DNA of 7,716 nt from an uncultured Ruminococcus sp. (GTDB lineage: Bacteria > Bacillota > Clostridia > Oscillospirales > Acutalibacteraceae). The stretch is from positions 1-7,716 of the forward strand of contig CALBHM010000199.1 of assembly GCA_937892835.1 (NCBI GenBank). The letters run 5' to 3'. Both the position numbers and the translations under genes were made by a program. The notes beneath the pieces are model-generated. The model had not been told where the DNA came from. It worked only from the letters and a program-made list of their open reading frames with translations, and ran no database searches. Shown here piece by piece: positions 1-6,124 of the stretch; position 1 is the stretch's first letter; each line of letters begins with the position of its first letter.

Positions 1-1572
1 GTCTATAACCTCTTTCACGCGGTGCATCTCGCCGCCGCACTCGGGGCACTTGATTGTAACAGCGTCGATATACGGACGGTGAAGCTCGATATCATCCGGG
101 CAGTTGTCGGACATGCTCTTGAGCTCATCAATGCTGCCGATAGAATGTCTGTGGCCGCATTCGCATTCCCAAATATTGAGCGGAGTACCCCAGTAACGGT
201 TACGGCTGATGCCCCAGTCCTGAACATTTTCAAGCCAGTCGCCGAAGCGGCCCTTGCCGATGCTCTCGGGAATCCAGTTGATTGTATTGTTGTTTCTGAT
301 AAGGTCGTCCTTAACAGCCGTCATCTTGATGAACCATGACTCTCTTGCATAGTAGATGAGCGGAGTATCGCAGCGCCAGCAGAACGGATAATCATGCTCG
401 AATTTCGGTGCGCTGAAAAGAAGTCCTCTTTCTTCAAGATTCTGAAGAACAGGGACGTCCGCATCCTTAACGAAGAGGCCTGCAAACGGAGTTTCCTCGG
501 TCATGTTGCCCTTTCCGTCAACAAACTGAACGAACGGAAGGTCATAATTTCTGCCGATTCGGGAGTCGTCCTCACCGAATGCCGGTGCAATGTGAACTAT
601 ACCTGTACCGTCGGACATTGTAACGTAGCTGTCAACCGTGACAAAGTGAGCTTTTTTATGCTGCTGCTCGGCTTTTTTGCCTGCGCACTCAAAGAGAGGC
701 TCATATTCTTTATATTCAAGGTCCTTGCCGACAAACTTTTCAAGAATTTCGTAAGCCGGTTTTCCGTCCTCGGCGAGAGGCGAAAGAACCTTATCCATAA
801 GCGCAACGGCAATATAATAAACATTTCCGTCAATGCACTTGACCTTTGCATATTCTTCGGTCGGGTTTACACAAAGTGCAACGTTCGAGGGAAGGGTCCA
901 CGGAGTTGTTGTCCATGCGAGGAAGTAAGCGTCCTCACCCTTAACCTTAAAGCGTGCGATTGCCGAACGCTCTTTAACCGATTTGTATCCCTGGGCAACC
1001 TCGTGTGACGAAAGCGGAGTTCCGCAGCGAGGGCAATAGGGAACGATCTTGAATCCCTTGTAGATAAGACCCTTTTCGTAAATCTTTTTAAGTGCCCACC
1101 ATTCCGACTCGATATAAGGATTGTGATAGGTTACATAAGGGTTATCCATGTCTGCCCAGAAGCCGACCGTGAAGGAGAAATCCTCCCACATACCTTTGTA
1201 TTTCCAAACGCTTTCCTTACATTTCTCGATGAACGGCTCAAGTCCGTACTGCTCGATTTGCTCCTTACCGTCAAGGCCGAGAAGCTTTTCAACCTCAAGC
1301 TCAACGGGAAGACCGTGGGTATCCCAGCCGGCCTTACGGGGAACCTGGTAGCCTTTCATTGTGCGATAACGGGGAATCAAGTCCTTGATAACACGGGTCA
1401 GAACGTGACCGATGTGCGGCTTGCCGTTAGCTGTCGGCGGGCCGTCATAGAAAACATAGGACGGACCCTTTTTTTCACAGGTCTTTTCAAAGATTTTGTT
1501 TTCTTTCCAGAACTCCTCGACCGCTTTCTCTCGGTCAACAAAGTTCAGGTTTGCAGAAACTTTTTTGTACAT
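1..1572 (-). CDS. ileS: Isoleucyl-tRNA synthetase, type 2 (N-terminal 524 residues, partial)
   Basis: This cytoplasmic class I synthetase charges tRNA-Ile with isoleucine using ATP. The frame is open from the ATG at 1570-1572 to the left edge, giving 524 of the roughly 1000-1050 residues usual for the family; the KMSKS half lies outside. Visible are the HIGH motif (PHIGH, residues 52-56), GWDTHGLPVE (82-91), the start of the CP1 editing domain with AWTTTPWTLPSN (219-230), the editing-site segment HIAPAFGEDD (327-336), DWGISRNRYWGTP (452-464), and Cys pairs at 180/183, 398/401, 470/472 and 509/512 that may bind zinc. GWDTHGLPVE rather than the bacterial GWDCHGLPIE form points to the eukaryotic-like type 2 enzyme, a class known to be poorly inhibited by mupirocin. 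The start is supported by AAGGAG at 1582-1587, nine bases upstream, and by the T-box leader before it. Family assignment is certain; the type 2 call is strong from motifs. Confidence 0.97.
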   Translation of the reverse strand, partial: MYKKVSANLNFVDREKAVEEFWKENKIFEKTCEKKGPSYVFYDGPPTANGKPHIGHVLTRVIKDLIPRYRTMKGYQVPRKAGWDTHGLPVELEVEKLLGLDGKEQIEQYGLEPFIEKCKESVWKYKGMWEDFSFTVGFWADMDNPYVTYHNPYIESEWWALKKIYEKGLIYKGFKIVPYCPRCGTPLSSHEVAQGYKSVKERSAIARFKVKGEDAYFLAWTTTPWTLPSNVALCVNPTEEYAKVKCIDGNVYYIAVALMDKVLSPLAEDGKPAYEILEKFVGKDLEYKEYEPLFECAGKKAEQQHKKAHFVTVDSYVTMSDGTGIVHIAPAFGEDDSRIGRNYDLPFVQFVDGKGNMTEETPFAGLFVKDADVPVLQNLEERGLLFSAPKFEHDYPFCWRCDTPLIYYARESWFIKMTAVKDDLIRNNNTINWIPESIGKGRFGDWLENVQDWGISRNRYWGTPLNIWECECGHRHSIGSIDELKSMSDNCPDDIELHRPYIDAVTIKCPECGGEMHRVKEVID

Positions 1573-1610
1573 TTATGATAGCTCCTTTTTGTGTGATAGG
1601 ATAATGCTCA

Positions 1611-1649
1611 AAACAAAAATCCCCGTCCCGTGTAAAACAGGACGAGGAT
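1611..1649 (-). terminator. T-box-controlled intrinsic terminator upstream of ileS
   Basis: On the minus strand ATCCTCGTCCTG (1649-1638) pairs over 12 bp, with two G-T pairs, with CGGGACGGGGAT (1630-1619). The loop is 8 nt and a T tract follows (1619-1615). The 5' arm abuts the T-box sequence, so the competing antiterminator can form when uncharged tRNA binds. Confidence 0.93.
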
Positions 1650-1843
1650 AACTCGCAACCACCTATTCAACATACTTCATATGTGTTCCCTTTAACGGAG
1701 GACACCCGTCAAGACTTACTGATTTCAGTCCGCAGCTCGAAAGTGATATTCACCGCAATGTACTTCACACCGGGCTTACACCCTCCCCGGCTCGCTTCGG
1801 TTTCGCATAGCGGCTACTGTCTTTGTCACAGCCTTTATTATAT
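1611..1843 (-). promoter_or_regulatory. T-box leader of ileS (Ile, specifier ATC)
   Basis: This RNA leader senses uncharged tRNA-Ile and lets transcription pass into ileS when isoleucyl-tRNA is scarce. Read on the minus strand it shows, in order: the loop-E-type AGTA in GACAGTAGCC; the Stem I distal motifs AAGCGAGCCGG and GGGTGTAAGCCCGG; the specifier region GTGAATATCACTTTCGAG with ATC at 1747-1745, an isoleucine codon; the T-box sequence AGGTGGTTGCGAGT (1664-1651), whose TGGT can pair with the ACCA end of tRNA; and the terminator hairpin. Specifier, downstream gene and family all agree. The 5' boundary is estimated from the promoter. Confidence 0.93.
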
Positions 1844-1850
1844 CGCTTAT

Positions 1851-1879
1851 AAGATATCACAAAACCAAATTTGTGTCAA
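1851..1879 (-). promoter_or_regulatory. Sigma-A-type promoter for ileS
   Basis: On the minus strand a perfect TTGACA (1879-1874), a 17-bp spacer and TATCTT (1856-1851) preceded by TGA (extended -10) lie just upstream of the T-box Stem I. A second -10-like TATAAT sits at 1842-1837 but has no well-spaced -35. Transcription probably begins near 1844. Confidence 0.75.
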
Positions 1880-2065
1880 GGAATATTTTGTTTCATTTCG
1901 GTTTTATTATATATATAATGTAATAGGAGACGGCAAATGGCATTTATACAATGTGCCTTTTTTGTTAAAAACAGCATTTGAATTGTATTTTGCACAACTT
2001 TGACCACAATATTTTGTGACTTTTTCAAAAATAGATAAAATTTTTCTCCAAATGCAAAAAAATAC
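1880..2065. other. AT-rich divergent intergenic region, no convincing gene
   Basis: This spacer separates the divergent ileS and exported-protein promoters. It is AT-rich. It contains a terminator-like element on the plus strand (GGCA at 1939-1942 pairing with TGCC at 1954-1957, then six T at 1958-1963), a small dyad CACAATATTTTGTG (2005-2018), and a weak second promoter (TTGTGA 2014-2019, 16-bp spacer, TAAAAT 2036-2041). I see no supported coding sequence. Confidence 0.4.
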
Positions 2066-2094
2066 TTGCAAAATGCCGATAGAGCTATTATAAT
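2066..2094 (+). promoter_or_regulatory. Sigma-A-type promoter for the exported-protein gene
   Basis: TTGCAA (2066-2071), a 17-bp spacer and a perfect TATAAT (2089-2094) predict a transcript starting near 2101, at the first base of the candidate structured leader. This fits a strongly expressed gene. Confidence 0.82.
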
Positions 2095-2100
2095 TCATAG

Positions 2101-2220
2101 TGAGGGGAGTATTTACCAGGGTTGTTGTCTTCGGGCAGCTCAACTTTTTAAGCGGTACTAACGTTATACCACTTGGAAGCCGTGGAAAGGATGCTCAAAC
2201 CTCAAAAATTTAAAGGAGGA
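2101..2220 (+). promoter_or_regulatory. Structured 5' leader, candidate riboswitch (possibly yybP-ykoY/Mn type)
   Basis: The predicted 5' UTR of about 125 nt begins TGAGGGGAGTA. TGAGG (2101-2105) can pair with CCTCA (2200-2204), closing a domain. Inside it lie a TTCG-capped hairpin (GTTG 2121-2124 with CAAC 2141-2144; TTGTC 2125-2129 with GGCAG 2134-2138) and smaller pairings such as GGTA/TACC around CTAACGTTA (2158-2166). The 5' GGGGAGTA with a closing GG/CC stem resembles the conserved core of the yybP-ykoY manganese riboswitch, but other family positions are not clearly matched. CCTC (2200-2203) can instead pair with GAGG (2216-2219) of the ribosome binding site, so closing the domain would free the start site. 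The structure is seen; the family and switch logic are inference. It could also be a stabilising leader. Confidence 0.4.
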
Positions 2221-2226
2221 ATTGAC

Positions 2227-4011
2227 ATGACCAAGATCATTTCAATCATCGTTTCCATTGTAATGCTTGTCATGACCAGCATTTTCCCGGGCTTTGTATG
2301 GCCGGGCACAAAGACGGTTGAGACGGGCGCATTCCTGGAGCAGGTTGATGAAGCGTTCGGTTATCAGGCGGTTGAGTCCACAGAGGAAATTCGTGGAGTT
2401 AAGCCGGACAACGAGTATTATGCAGCTGTTGCAACAGCAGATAATAATGACGTTCTCGTTGATTATGATAAGATCGACGTTACAAAGGCCGTTACTCCGG
2501 AGTTCGTAGCAACAGTTCTTGTAAATGCATCGGGTGTTAAGGTTGACGAGACCACCGTTGTAATCGAGAATGCTACATCCATCAAAAACATTGCTAAGGT
2601 TTCCGCAGCTGTTGACGCAGGCATCATTAAGCTTGATGCTAAGAACAAGCTCGGTCTCGGCGCAATGGCAGCTGACGACGTAACCGCAGCTATCGCAAAG
2701 GCTGTTGAGCTTCGTGGTTCAGTTGACGAAAACACTCAGAAGCTCGTTCTCAAGGACGGCGTTAAGACGGTTTCCGATTACGCTGTTGAGGGTGACAGCA
2801 TTGTTGTTCCTGCAAGCTCAGACCTTGCAGTAGGCGACATTTATGTTGTTGAGCAGTCTGACGCTATCTTCACAGGCGCAGCTTACAAGGTTGAGGCTAT
2901 CGACGTTGTAGACGGCGAGAAGGTAGTTAAGAATTCTGATGTTGCTATCGAGGACGTTATCGAGAAGATCGACTACGAAGGCTCATCTGATGTTGATTTC
3001 GCAACATCAATGATCGCTGACGGTAACGGCGAGATTCTTTCATACGGTTACCTTGATACAAATGCCATCTCTAAGGATGACGTTATGAAGACTCTCAAGA
3101 AGCTTGCTAACGTTAGCTTCTCTGTAAAGGGCTTCAAGGTTAAGGCTAAGATCACAGATACTGGCCTCAACTTCTCAGTTTCTAAGGGCGTATGCGACGG
3201 TGTTACACTTTCTAAGGCTTATGAGCTTACAAACCTCACGGTTGACGCTAAGGCTGACATGAACGTTGCAAAGCTCAACTTCAACGAAGTATATCTTAAG
3301 TTCAACTATGACCTTAAGGATACAACAGCTATCTCAGGTTCCTACGCTAAGACATTCGGCGACGAAGTTGCATCTGTAGGCGAGAAGCTCTCAGGCGACA
3401 GCTTCTGGGCTAAGGCTGTTAACAAGTATGCTCTTACAAAGCTTGATTCTACATCTATCAAGCTCTTCACATTCACACTTCCTCTCGGTTCAACTCCGCT
3501 TACCGTTACATTCGACGTTCTCCTTAACATCGATGTAAACGGCAGAATGGAAATCGTTGTAACTTCTCAGGAAATGCATGGTGTTGAGATCATCAACAAT
3601 AAGGTAAGCACAGTTAACGATTCAACAGTTCTTGATCGTCAGGTTAACATCTATGGTCAGTTCGAGCTTCGTCTTGGCCTTGATGTATCACTCGGCCTCT
3701 ATGGCTACGCTCTTGTAGACGTATGTGTTGAGGGCGGCGTTGGTGCTTATGTTGAGGCACAGGCTAAGTATGTTGACGCAAACGGCAACGTAGTTGTTCA
3801 GTCGTCTCTTACAATTCCTGTTGACTACCTCAAGGAGCTTGCAGCAGGTTCAAACACAGACGGTAAGATCGACATCAGCGGTCATGCAGATATCTACGGT
3901 ATCCTCAACGTCTCTGTTGGTAACCACAGTGCTATCGGCAAGGTAGGTCTCAAGAAGACATGGAACATCTTCAACCAGAGCAACGGAACATTTGCTTCTA
4001 TTGATTTCTGA
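2227..4011 (+). CDS. Exported protein of unknown function with degenerate SLH-like segment (594 aa)
   Basis: I do not recognise this protein. The ATG at 2227 is chosen because AAAGGAGGA (2212-2220) lies six bases upstream and the protein then opens with a Sec-type signal: Lys3, a hydrophobic stretch over residues 4-19, then PGFVWPG. There is no lipobox Cys near the end of the signal, no LPxTG motif and no C-terminal membrane anchor. Residues about 86-163 (VTPEFVATVLVNASG ... AAVDAGIIKLD ... ADDVTAAIAKAVEL) have the spacing of a weak S-layer-homology unit, which would suggest cell-wall association; this is tentative. Residues 165-250 and 300-594 are rich in alternating hydrophobic/polar beta pattern, with many Val, Asp and Lys and a Gly-rich segment VDVCVEGGVGAYVEA (497-511). 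Codon use is strongly biased (Lys nearly always AAG, many GTT, GCT and CTT), unlike the cysteine-synthase gene, which suggests high expression. It has its own promoter, leader and terminator. A surface or envelope role is inference. Confidence 0.88.
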   Translation: MTKIISIIVSIVMLVMTSIFPGFVWPGTKTVETGAFLEQVDEAFGYQAVESTEEIRGVKPDNEYYAAVATADNNDVLVDYDKIDVTKAVTPEFVATVLVNASGVKVDETTVVIENATSIKNIAKVSAAVDAGIIKLDAKNKLGLGAMAADDVTAAIAKAVELRGSVDENTQKLVLKDGVKTVSDYAVEGDSIVVPASSDLAVGDIYVVEQSDAIFTGAAYKVEAIDVVDGEKVVKNSDVAIEDVIEKIDYEGSSDVDFATSMIADGNGEILSYGYLDTNAISKDDVMKTLKKLANVSFSVKGFKVKAKITDTGLNFSVSKGVCDGVTLSKAYELTNLTVDAKADMNVAKLNFNEVYLKFNYDLKDTTAISGSYAKTFGDEVASVGEKLSGDSFWAKAVNKYALTKLDSTSIKLFTFTLPLGSTPLTVTFDVLLNIDVNGRMEIVVTSQEMHGVEIINNKVSTVNDSTVLDRQVNIYGQFELRLGLDVSLGLYGYALVDVCVEGGVGAYVEAQAKYVDANGNVVVQSSLTIPVDYLKELAAGSNTDGKIDISGHADIYGILNVSVGNHSAIGKVGLKKTWNIFNQSNGTFASIDF

Positions 4012-4031
4012 TTTTGATTTCCGATTATCGG

Positions 4032-4058
4032 CTCCCGGGAGAAATCCCGGGAGTTTTT
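4032..4058 (+). terminator. Intrinsic terminator of the exported-protein gene
   Basis: CTCCCGGG (4032-4039) and CCCGGGAG (4046-4053) form a perfect 8-bp GC-rich stem with loop AGAAAT, followed by five T (4054-4058). It lies 20 bases after the stop codon. Confidence 0.93.
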
Positions 4059-4072
4059 CTGCTTTCGGATTT

Positions 4073-4106
4073 GGGAGCGTTTTCAACCTCGGTTGAAAAC
4101 GCTCCC
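4073..4106. repeat. Perfect 16-bp inverted repeat between convergent genes
   Basis: GGGAGCGTTTTCAACC (4073-4088) is followed after TC by its exact complement (4091-4106). It sits about 40 bp past the minus-strand stop of the spore-protein gene and beyond the plus-strand terminator, so it may end or stabilise the spore-protein transcript. Neither side has a good T tract, so an ordinary terminator is not proven; a dispersed repeat or an mRNA end-stabilising hairpin is possible. Confidence 0.75.
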
Positions 4107-4145
4107 ATTTGTTGATTATTTGTGTGGTTGTGAATTCATGAAAGG

Positions 4146-4340
4146 TTATTTCATGTTCTTCTCATAGGATTCGATCATCTTCTTAACCATCTGACCGCCG
4201 ACAGAGCCTGCCTGCTTAGATGTGAGATCACCGTTGTAACCGTTAGAAAGGTTTACACCTACCTCAGCAGCTGCCTCCATCTTGAAACGATCGAGAGCCT
4301 CTCTTGCCTGAGGAACAACATTCTTCTTGCTGCTTGACAT
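4146..4340 (-). CDS. Alpha/beta-type small acid-soluble spore protein (64 aa)
   Basis: This small protein saturates spore DNA, protecting it from damage, and is degraded by the GPR protease at germination. The 64 residues cover the full family length: N-terminal VVPQAREALDRFKMEAA, then AEVGVN (25-30), NGYNGDLTSKQAGSVGGQMV (33-52) and a C-terminal MIESYEKNMK. The conserved LTS..GSVGG.MVKKMI core is unmistakable. The ATG at 4340-4338 is preferred because AAGGGG (4356-4351) lies ten bases upstream; the longer open frame beginning further out has an unrelated N-terminus and places the family start internally. The usual GPR site, roughly E-(I/V)-A-(S/N)-E, reads E-A-A-A-E (22-26) here. Sigma-G control is expected for the family, but I find only a weak promoter match, GTATT, 18 bases, GATATAA on the minus strand (about 4409-4380). 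It shows that the organism makes, or descends from makers of, endospores. Confidence 0.96.
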   Translation of the reverse strand: MSSSKKNVVPQAREALDRFKMEAAAEVGVNLSNGYNGDLTSKQAGSVGGQMVKKMIESYEKNMK

Positions 4341-4435
4341 TTGCATTTCACCCCTTCGCAATTCATTTGCGTTTGCAATTATATCTTTTGCGATATTCTC
4401 AAAAATACAACTGAAAAATTTTGTAAATAAACAAG

Positions 4436-4464
4436 TTGCGATATTTTGCATATTGTGATAAAAT
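4436..4464 (+). promoter_or_regulatory. Sigma-A-type promoter for the cysteine synthase-cdd unit
   Basis: TTGCGA (4436-4441), a 17-bp spacer and TAAAAT (4459-4464) predict a start near 4471 and a UTR of about 70 nt. The -35 lies in the second copy of a 10-bp direct repeat, TTGCGATATT (4388-4397 and 4436-4445). A weak hairpin, AGCTTA (4476-4481) with TAAGCT (4502-4507), lies in the leader. Confidence 0.6.
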
Positions 4465-4539
4465 AGTCCCTTGTGAGCTTATGTTTAATATTATGTTATT
4501 GTAAGCTGTTCAGCATATTCTAACATCGGAGGAATTACT

Positions 4540-5466
4540 TTGATTTATTCAAATGTTCTTGAAGCAATCGGACATACGCCTATGATTCGCCTTTCAAAAA
4601 TTGTACCCAAGGGCAGCGCAGATGTTCTTGTCAAATATGAGGGCGTAAATATCGGCGGTTCGATTAAAACACGAACTGCATATAATATGATCTGCGATGC
4701 AGAGGAAAAGGGAATAATAAATTCAAATACGATAATTGTTGAACCGACAAGCGGAAATCAGGGTATAGGACTGGCACTTATCGGAGCTGTCAGGGGTTAT
4801 CATGTCCGTATAATCATGCCCGACTCGGTCAGTGAGGAGCGTCGCAAGCTTGTTAAGGCTTACGGAGCCGAGCTTGTGTTGGTTCATGACGACGGTGATA
4901 TCGGCAAGTGCATTAACGAGTGTCTGCAAACTGCACTTCGCATGGCAGAGGAGGACAAAAACGTTTGGATCCCTCAGCAGTTTGAGAATCCGGCAAATCC
5001 TATGGTTCATAAAAGCCACACTGCGCAGGAAATAATTGAGCAGGTGGGCAAGCCGATAGACGGCTTTTGTTCAGGTGTCGGCACAGGCGGAACTCTCAGC
5101 GGAATCGGCGAAACGCTCAAAGCGAAGTATCCCCAAATCCACATTTGGGCGGTTGAACCGGAAAATGCAGCTATTCTTTCCGGCGGAAGCATCGGAACTC
5201 ATCTTCAAATGGGTATCGGCGACGGACTTATTCCGAAAAATCTGAATACACATATTTATGAGCACATTGATATCGTAACGGACGATGAGGCGATTGAAAC
5301 CTCAAGACGTCTGATTCGTGAAGAGGGAATCCTCTGCGGAATTTCAAGCGGAACAAATGTTACTGCGGCTCTTCGTCTTGCAAAAGAGCTTGGCGAGGGT
5401 AAAACGGTTGTGACTGTTCTTCCCGATACCGGCGAAAGATATTTCAGCACGGTTTTATTTGATTAA
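4540..5466 (+). CDS. cysK: Cysteine synthase family PLP enzyme (O-acetylserine sulfhydrylase-like)
   Basis: This fold type II PLP enzyme most likely makes cysteine from O-acetylserine and sulfide in the cytoplasm. Its 308 residues match the family length. The N-terminus YSNVLEAIGHTPMIRL is typical. The PLP-binding lysine is Lys43 in NIGGSIKTR, the substrate loop is PTSGNQG (69-75), the phosphate-binding loop is GTGGT (181-185), and SSG (269-271) lies near the cofactor ring. Two positions differ from textbook CysK: GGSIKTR in place of GGSVKDR and SGNQG in place of SGNTG. I believe these occur in a clostridial subgroup, and they leave the exact substrate open (CysK, CysM or another beta-replacement enzyme). 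Translation starts at TTG (4540), fixed by GGAGGA (4528-4533) six bases upstream and by the conserved N-terminus. The next gene follows after 30 bases, so the two are probably co-transcribed. No serine acetyltransferase is in view. Confidence 0.9.
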   Translation: MIYSNVLEAIGHTPMIRLSKIVPKGSADVLVKYEGVNIGGSIKTRTAYNMICDAEEKGIINSNTIIVEPTSGNQGIGLALIGAVRGYHVRIIMPDSVSEERRKLVKAYGAELVLVHDDGDIGKCINECLQTALRMAEEDKNVWIPQQFENPANPMVHKSHTAQEIIEQVGKPIDGFCSGVGTGGTLSGIGETLKAKYPQIHIWAVEPENAAILSGGSIGTHLQMGIGDGLIPKNLNTHIYEHIDIVTDDEAIETSRRLIREEGILCGISSGTNVTAALRLAKELGEGKTVVTVLPDTGERYFSTVLFD

Positions 5467-5496
5467 TTCCGCAATTTTTTCAACCGAGGTGTTGTT

Positions 5497-5907
5497 ATGA
5501 ACGAAAAAGAGCTTTGCAAAGCAGCGATCGACGCAATGAAAAATGCATATGTTCCCTATTCGGGATATAAGGTTGGTGCGGCACTGCTGACCGAGAGCGG
5601 AAAGCTTTTTGTCGGCTGCAATATTGAAAATGCCGCATACACTCCGACCGTATGCGCCGAGAGAGTGGCTTTGTTTAATGCAATTTCATCGGGAGAAAGA
5701 AAATTCACGGCTATTGCTGTTGCCGGCGGTAAGGACGGAGTTATAAGCGGAGCATTTCCTCCGTGTGGCGTTTGCCGTCAGGTTATGGCGGAATTTTGCA
5801 CTTCTGATTTTACAGTGCTTGTTGTTACGGGGATCGATTCATATAAAAAGTATTCCCTTAATGAGCTGCTTCCCGAAGCGTTCACACCGAAAAATATTAA
5901 AAAATAA
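5497..5907 (+). CDS. cdd: Cytidine deaminase
   Basis: This enzyme hydrolyses cytidine or deoxycytidine to uridine or deoxyuridine and ammonia in pyrimidine salvage. Its 136 residues are the usual length of the tetrameric one-domain form. The substrate-binding NIENAAY (42-48), the catalytic zinc motif CAE (Cys53, Glu55) and PPCGVC (88-93, zinc ligands Cys90 and Cys93) are all present, as is the N-terminal YVPYSGYKVGAAL (18-30). The ATG at 5497 has GAGGTG (5486-5491) five bases upstream. It lies 30 bases after the cysteine-synthase gene with no promoter seen between them and is followed by a terminator, so it is the last gene of a two-gene unit. The pairing has no obvious metabolic logic. Confidence 0.97.
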   Translation: MNEKELCKAAIDAMKNAYVPYSGYKVGAALLTESGKLFVGCNIENAAYTPTVCAERVALFNAISSGERKFTAIAVAGGKDGVISGAFPPCGVCRQVMAEFCTSDFTVLVVTGIDSYKKYSLNELLPEAFTPKNIKK

Positions 5908-5914
5908 AATTACA

Positions 5915-5955
5915 AGTCTGCCCTTTTTTATCAGAACTAAAGTGGCAGGCTTTTT
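5915..5955 (+). terminator. Intrinsic terminator after cdd
   Basis: AGTCTGCC (5915-5922) pairs over 8 bp with GGCAGGCT (5944-5951), with one G-T pair, and CTTT/AAAG can extend the stem past a bulge. Five T follow (5951-5955). It lies just after the cdd stop codon. Confidence 0.88.
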
Positions 5956-6011
5956 GATTATATTAAACAAAAATAATCGTTTTCTTTTTTAGTCAAATCT
6001 TTAACAAACTC

Positions 6012-6040
6012 TTGAAATGCAATAAGTTTTAATATATAAT
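6012..6040 (+). promoter_or_regulatory. Sigma-A-type promoter for the aconitase X operon
   Basis: TTGAAA (6012-6017), a 17-bp spacer and a perfect TATAAT (6035-6040) in very AT-rich DNA predict a start near 6047 and a 5' UTR of about 100 nt. Confidence 0.82.
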
Positions 6041-6054
6041 TATATTAAAAATGT

Positions 6055-6124
6055 ACAGCCTCTTCCGACGCAAGCGGCGGAGGTTTGGTTCGGAAACAAT
6101 AAGTCCGCCGTGTTGGGGACTTAT
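6055..6124 (+). promoter_or_regulatory. Structured leader of the aconitase X operon with alternative pairings
   Basis: A GC-richer stretch inside an AT-rich UTR can form hairpin A (CCTC 6059-6062 with GAGG 6080-6083; CCG 6065-6067 with CGG 6075-6077) and hairpin B (ATAAGTCC 6099-6106 with GGACTTAT 6117-6124, a perfect 8 bp). Alternatively CGGCGGA (6075-6081) pairs perfectly with TCCGCCG (6104-6110), which would break both. The ribosome binding site AAAGGAGGA (6132-6140) begins just after hairpin B. I recognise no known riboswitch family; a regulatory role is inference from the exclusive pairings. Confidence 0.4.

Noticed and set aside
22..1578. Plus-strand open frames at 22-339, 394-1008 and 1123-1578
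   Set aside because: They lie antisense to ileS, whose translation matches a conserved family across the whole stretch; the antisense products have no recognisable motifs.
1937..1981. Tiny plus-strand frame (14 codons) after AGGAGA
   Set aside because: The putative binding site is at a usable distance, but the frame is too short, the peptide has no known likeness and it overlaps a terminator-like hairpin.
1683..2003. Plus-strand open frame of 106 codons
   Set aside because: It runs antisense through the T-box leader and the ileS promoter, lacks a ribosome binding site and has a composition unlike a real protein.
2173..2226. Upstream in-frame start of the exported protein adding 18 residues
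   Set aside because: It has no ribosome binding site and lies in the structured leader; the ATG at 2227 has a near-perfect site and begins a proper signal peptide.
4341..4451. Longer N-terminus for the spore protein
   Set aside because: The extra 37 residues do not resemble the family, and AAGGGG is placed for the internal ATG at 4340.
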